Source: Candidatus Zixiibacteriota bacterium (lineage in GTDB: Bacteria > Zixibacteria > MSB-5A5 > GN15 > FEB-12). Taken from it: 13,112 nt of DNA. The stretch spans positions 1 to 13,112 of the forward strand of contig JACZYS010000052.1 in the NCBI GenBank assembly GCA_022570975.1, in the 5' to 3' direction. Positions 12,808-13,112 of the stretch are shown here, piece after piece. The translations under genes were made by a program, and so were the position numbers. Position 1 is the first letter of the stretch; every line of letters starts with the position of its first letter. Below the pieces are notes generated by a model, which was not told the origin of the DNA, did not search any database, and was given only the letters and a program-made list of their open reading frames with translations.

Positions 12808-13112
12808 TTACTTTCCGCCACCTGCTTTTGTGGCACGGGCTGATGTTTTATTTGCAAGCCTCAAAGTTCTTTTTACCGGAACGGTGAAGCGGCTGTTTTT
12901 TTCATCACTGAGCTCAAAAGTAAAAGATTTCTCAAAAGACTTTTCCAAAGCCACTTTTTTCAGTTTCAGTTTTCCCTTGGCAGTGGCACCGGGGGAGATT
13001 GACTTAGGAAGATCAATTTCGAAGTATTTGCTGTATTCAGAAACCATGGAAACTTTGAGTTTCTTATCAGAGACATTGGTAATCTCAAAAGTAATATTAT
13101 CTCTCACTTTTT
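12808..13112 (-). CDS. C-terminal part of another DUF1573-family protein (runs off the right edge)
   Basis: The frame is open from the window edge to TAA 12808-12810 and gives about 100 residues. DNITFEITNVSDKKLKVSMV, a PKSISPGATAKGKLKLKKV stretch and KSFTFELSDEKNSRFTVPVKRTLRL align with the C-terminal half of the 11999-12703 protein (KATFQITNSSSEKLNIEIIY, KSFTFEVNDKKKSRFTIPVEREVRL). It is therefore a tandem paralogue. The basic, Gly-rich tail (NKTSARATKAGGGK) is absent from the neighbours. The apparent GTG start at 13107 is only an internal Val codon. The N-terminal half with signal peptide and any CxC or UxC motif lies outside the window. Confidence 0.85.
   Translation of the reverse strand, partial: KVRDNITFEITNVSDKKLKVSMVSEYSKYFEIDLPKSISPGATAKGKLKLKKVALEKSFEKSFTFELSDEKNSRFTVPVKRTLRLANKTSARATKAGGGK

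Overview
The window is about 40% GC and densely coded. It reads as chromosomal DNA of an uncultured bacterium of the Fibrobacterota-Chlorobi-Bacteroidota (FCB) side of the tree, for example a Zixibacteria- or Marinimicrobia-like lineage. That placement is an inference. It rests on two GWxTD-domain proteins, several DUF1573 proteins with CxC motifs, a DUF6249-like membrane protein and the general codon style. No rRNA, tRNA, insertion sequence or CRISPR array is visible.

Left part (1-3135, all minus strand): two exported DUF1573 proteins (1-438, cut by the window edge, and 506-1201), an FAD-linked glycolate/D-lactate-type oxidase (1280-2647), a strong terminator and a small DUF6249-like membrane protein (2776-3135). 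Middle (3264-9093, plus strand): an ECF sigma factor overlapping its zinc-type anti-sigma factor, a separate secreted Cys/Met/His-rich small protein with its own promoter and terminator, and a three-gene efflux-type operon (membrane fusion protein plus two MacB/FtsX-type permeases) with no ATPase gene. Right part: two overlapping exported GWxTD-domain proteins (9203-11987, plus strand), then convergent minus-strand DUF1573 genes (11999-12703 and the edge fragment 12808-13112). The island is therefore bracketed on both sides by pairs of DUF1573 paralogues in the same orientation. No gene-free stretch exceeds 300 bases.

The most exciting signal is in the left-edge DUF1573 gene. Its reading frame is interrupted by a single TGA at 235-237, exactly where its paralogues and the family carry the first Cys of the CxC(T) motif. 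The protein reads ...KITPG-[UGA]-GCTKAPL... and continues as a good DUF1573 sequence to the window edge, giving a UxC redox-type motif. Genes elsewhere in the window end normally at TGA, so general recoding to Trp or Gly is unlikely. Hairpins follow the TGA: one starts on the UGA itself, and a perfect 7-bp stem with a GGU loop lies 42 nt downstream. The latter falls where the usual Pro-Gly-Asp codons have become Val-Gly-Asp. The simplest exciting reading is an exported DUF1573 selenoprotein. The dull alternative is a Cys-to-stop nonsense mutation or a sequencing error.

A second theme is possible ECF control. AAC-N17-GTC-type elements stand upstream of the sigma gene and of the efflux operon, with a weaker relative before the GWxTD genes. 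This would link envelope stress sensing, efflux and the secreted GWxTD proteins, but it rests only on short motifs.
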